From an uncultured Clostridia bacterium (GTDB lineage Bacteria > Bacillota > Clostridia > UMGS1810): a stretch of DNA of 64,000 nt. The DNA lies in NCBI GenBank assembly GCA_934454585.1, contig CAKSFP010000004.1, positions 62,001 to 126,000 on the forward strand, given 5' to 3'. The notes beneath the pieces were generated by a model. It was given only the letters and a program-made list of their open reading frames with translations, searched no databases and had not been told where the DNA came from. The translations under genes and the position numbers were made by a program. The stretch's first letter is position 1, and each line of letters starts with the position of its first letter. Shown piece by piece: positions 62,256 through 64,000 of the stretch.

Positions 62256-62786
62256 ATGGACGGCATTTCGGCGGCAAAACAGGAGTACATCACAACCGAT
62301 TTGCGGCTGAGCGACATTGCAAAAAAGCACGGTATAAAATACGGCAGGCTGAGATACCGTGCACGGAAAGAAAATTGGGACGCAGAGCGCGAAAGCGCGC
62401 AAAACAGCGAAACCCAACGGGAAGAAAGAATACTCTGTCTCAGCGACAAACTGCTCGACAAGATAGAACGCTCCATAGACGAGATAGACCGCTGTGTAAT
62501 AAAAACAAAAGAGAGAACCAAGTCCGTCGAATATGACGACGAATTCCGCAAGCCGGTAAACGAATCGGTCACCGAGAAAGAAAACATAGAGATAGTGGAC
62601 GGCATGGTGGACAAAATGGGACTCAAGCAACTGGTATCGACTCTTAAGGATATCAAGGATATCCACATGAGCATAAACGGCAGTTCATCGGGAAATGCCG
62701 ATGACGAAGAGAGCGGAGTGATAGTACTGGGGGGAGTGGACGAATCCACCCTGGAAGAAAGTGAGGCAGACGGGGAAGAATCATGA
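62256..62786 (+). CDS. Probable terminase small subunit
   Basis: DNA-recognition partner of the packaging motor. The 176 residues start with a helix-turn-helix-like segment (EYITTDLRLSDIAKKHGIKY, GRLRYRARKENWDAERESAQ), as in HTH-type small terminases, followed by an acidic helical region. The end overlaps the large terminase start (ATGA). Order and domain support the call; sequence divergence among small terminases keeps it below certainty. Confidence 0.8.
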   Translation: MDGISAAKQEYITTDLRLSDIAKKHGIKYGRLRYRARKENWDAERESAQNSETQREERILCLSDKLLDKIERSIDEIDRCVIKTKERTKSVEYDDEFRKPVNESVTEKENIEIVDGMVDKMGLKQLVSTLKDIKDIHMSINGSSSGNADDEESGVIVLGGVDESTLEESEADGEES

Positions 62787-64000
62787 GCACGATATGGACA
62801 CCGCAGGAAAAACAGGCAATATTTCAGTCACGGGGAGAATACGAAGCACTTTACGGCGGGGCGGCCGGCGGCGGAAAGTCCGATGCGCTGCTTACCGAGG
62901 CTCTGCGACAGGTGCACATAGGGCACTACCGCGCACTGATACTGCGAAAAACCTATCCGCAGTTATCCGAGCTTATAGACCGCAGCCGAGAACTGTACAG
63001 TGCGGCATACCCCGGAGCAAAATACAATGACAGCAAGCACTACTGGGTTTTCCCGAGCGGCGCCAAGATATACTTCGGCGCCATGCAGCACACCAAGGAC
63101 AGGATAAACTATCAGGGCAAGAGATACGACTTCATAGCCTTTGACGAACTGACTCACTTCACCTGGGATGAATATTCATATATGTTTTCGCGAAACCGCC
63201 CGTCGGGCAGCGGCACAAGAGTGTACATCCGCTCCACCACCAACCCCGGCGGAATAGGTCACAGCTGGGTCAAAGAGAGGTTCATAACCGCCGCACCGCC
63301 GCTCACACCGATTGCCACAACAATGAATGTGGCAAAGCCGGACGGCAGCTTGATAAAAGTCAGGCGCAACAGGATATTTGTACCGTCAACGGTGTTTGAC
63401 AACAAAGAGCTGCTGCACAACGACCCAAACTACCTTGCAAACTTATCCATGCTCCCGGACAAGGAGCGAAACGCCCTGCTCTACGGCGACTGGGACAGCT
63501 TTTGCGGTCAGGTATTCTCAGAGTGGCGCAACGACCCGTCACACTATACCGACAGGCGGTTCACCCATGTGATAAAATCGTTTGAGGTGCCGCGCGAATG
63601 GAAAATATACCGCGGATTCGACTTCGGATATTCCAAACCGTTTGCCGTGGAATGGATAGCTTTTGACAGAGAAGGGCGTGCCTACATCATAGCTGAACTT
63701 TACGGGTGCACGGAAAATGCGAATGAGGGAATAAAGATAACGCCGCAGGAGATTGCGGCGCGCATAAAGCGCATGGAGTCCGAGCACCCGAATCTTAGGG
63801 GCAGACACATAAGAGGCATTGCCGACCCGGCAATCGCAAAAGCGGAGACGGGACAATCCATAGCGGATATGTTCTCCGCAGAGGGTGTGTTTTTCGATTT
63901 CGGTGACCACGAAAGACTCCCCGGCAAGATGCAGTTTCACTATCGGTTCGCCTTTGACGACGAGGGCATACCCATGCTCTATGTTTTTGACACTTGCCGT
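62783..64000 (+). CDS. terL: Terminase large subunit (partial, runs off the right edge)
   Basis: ATP-driven DNA packaging motor and nuclease. The 406 visible codons are open to the window end. Walker A is YGGAAGGGKSDALL (about residues 25-38), the Walker B region KRYDFIAFDELTHFTWDEYS (about 112), the C-motif IRSTTNPGG, and the RuvC-like nuclease begins IYRGFDFGYSKPFAVEW with a second acidic motif GIADPA. The start ATG overlaps the small subunit stop. In most tailed phages terminase precedes capsid genes; here it follows. Confidence 0.95.
   Translation, partial: MSTIWTPQEKQAIFQSRGEYEALYGGAAGGGKSDALLTEALRQVHIGHYRALILRKTYPQLSELIDRSRELYSAAYPGAKYNDSKHYWVFPSGAKIYFGAMQHTKDRINYQGKRYDFIAFDELTHFTWDEYSYMFSRNRPSGSGTRVYIRSTTNPGGIGHSWVKERFITAAPPLTPIATTMNVAKPDGSLIKVRRNRIFVPSTVFDNKELLHNDPNYLANLSMLPDKERNALLYGDWDSFCGQVFSEWRNDPSHYTDRRFTHVIKSFEVPREWKIYRGFDFGYSKPFAVEWIAFDREGRAYIIAELYGCTENANEGIKITPQEIAARIKRMESEHPNLRGRHIRGIADPAIAKAETGQSIADMFSAEGVFFDFGDHERLPGKMQFHYRFAFDDEGIPMLYVFDTCR

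Noticed and set aside
62783..64000. Reading the phage block as a gene transfer agent
   Set aside because: Only five head genes are visible and the rest of the module lies outside the window, so nothing supports it over an ordinary prophage.

Overview
The window reads as chromosomal DNA from an endospore-forming Gram-positive bacterium of the Clostridia type (Bacillota). Evidence: a sigma-K gene with a pro-sequence, the yggS-sepF-ylmH-divIVA division block, a mutS-mutL-miaA series with miaB and ylbF upstream, S-layer-homology (SLH) surface proteins, an LplB/YtcP-type sugar ABC transporter, a TPP riboswitch on a thiM-thiE-thiD operon, and sigma-A promoters with 17-nt spacers. I cannot place genus or species. 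Almost all genes outside the phage block lie on the minus strand.

Layout. 1-4154: a YesN-type response regulator (cut by the edge), two sugar ABC permeases and an unrecognised 555-residue protein. 4272-7751: accessory genes: a barstar gene, an N-terminally truncated barnase-type RNase, the C-terminal part of an XRE regulator, an XRE/membrane-protein pair with a clear operator, a RelE/Phd toxin-antitoxin pair and a hemolysin III family protein. 7889-19574: a 3042-residue SLH surface protein and, upstream of it in the same direction, a LuxR-type regulator with an ATPase domain. 19883-24616: a divergent 1577-residue protein joining an HSP90/sacsin-like ATPase to a UPF1-like superfamily 1 helicase, the best candidate here for a poorly described (possibly antiphage) system. 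24889-33541: a complete histidine operon, hisZ-G-D-C-B-H-A-F-IE-J, interrupted twice by palindromic repeat elements. 33651-37967: a TPP-riboswitch thiamine operon, thiM-thiE-HAD phosphatase-thiD-cytX. 38062-39965: sigK, then a rhodanese-TtcA fusion. 40183-41761: an AAA/DUF4143 ATPase gene bracketed by 71-nt direct repeats. 41774-44434: divIVA, ylmH, sepF, yggS. 44770-59253: a HlyD-like protein, miaA, mutL, mutS, ylbF, miaB, tex, a pseudouridine synthase and an SLH/phosphodiester-glycosidase surface protein. 59964-64000: a phage head module (scaffold, N4-gp56-type capsid protein, small protein, small and large terminase), cut by the right edge.

A second layer is a set of palindromic intergenic repeats. 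One family (TIR close to GTATATTTTATTTTG or GTGTATGTGTTTTTTATTCT) occurs at about seven sites, with one copy nested in another between hisH and hisA. A second family (TIR around GGGGCATATGTTGTGTGTC) occurs twice, and a 49-nt hairpin repeat occurs twice. No transposase is present in the window. Two accessory cassettes (4282-5392 and 40183-41761) are each flanked by direct repeats that carry a terminator hairpin, suggesting a shared mode of acquisition.
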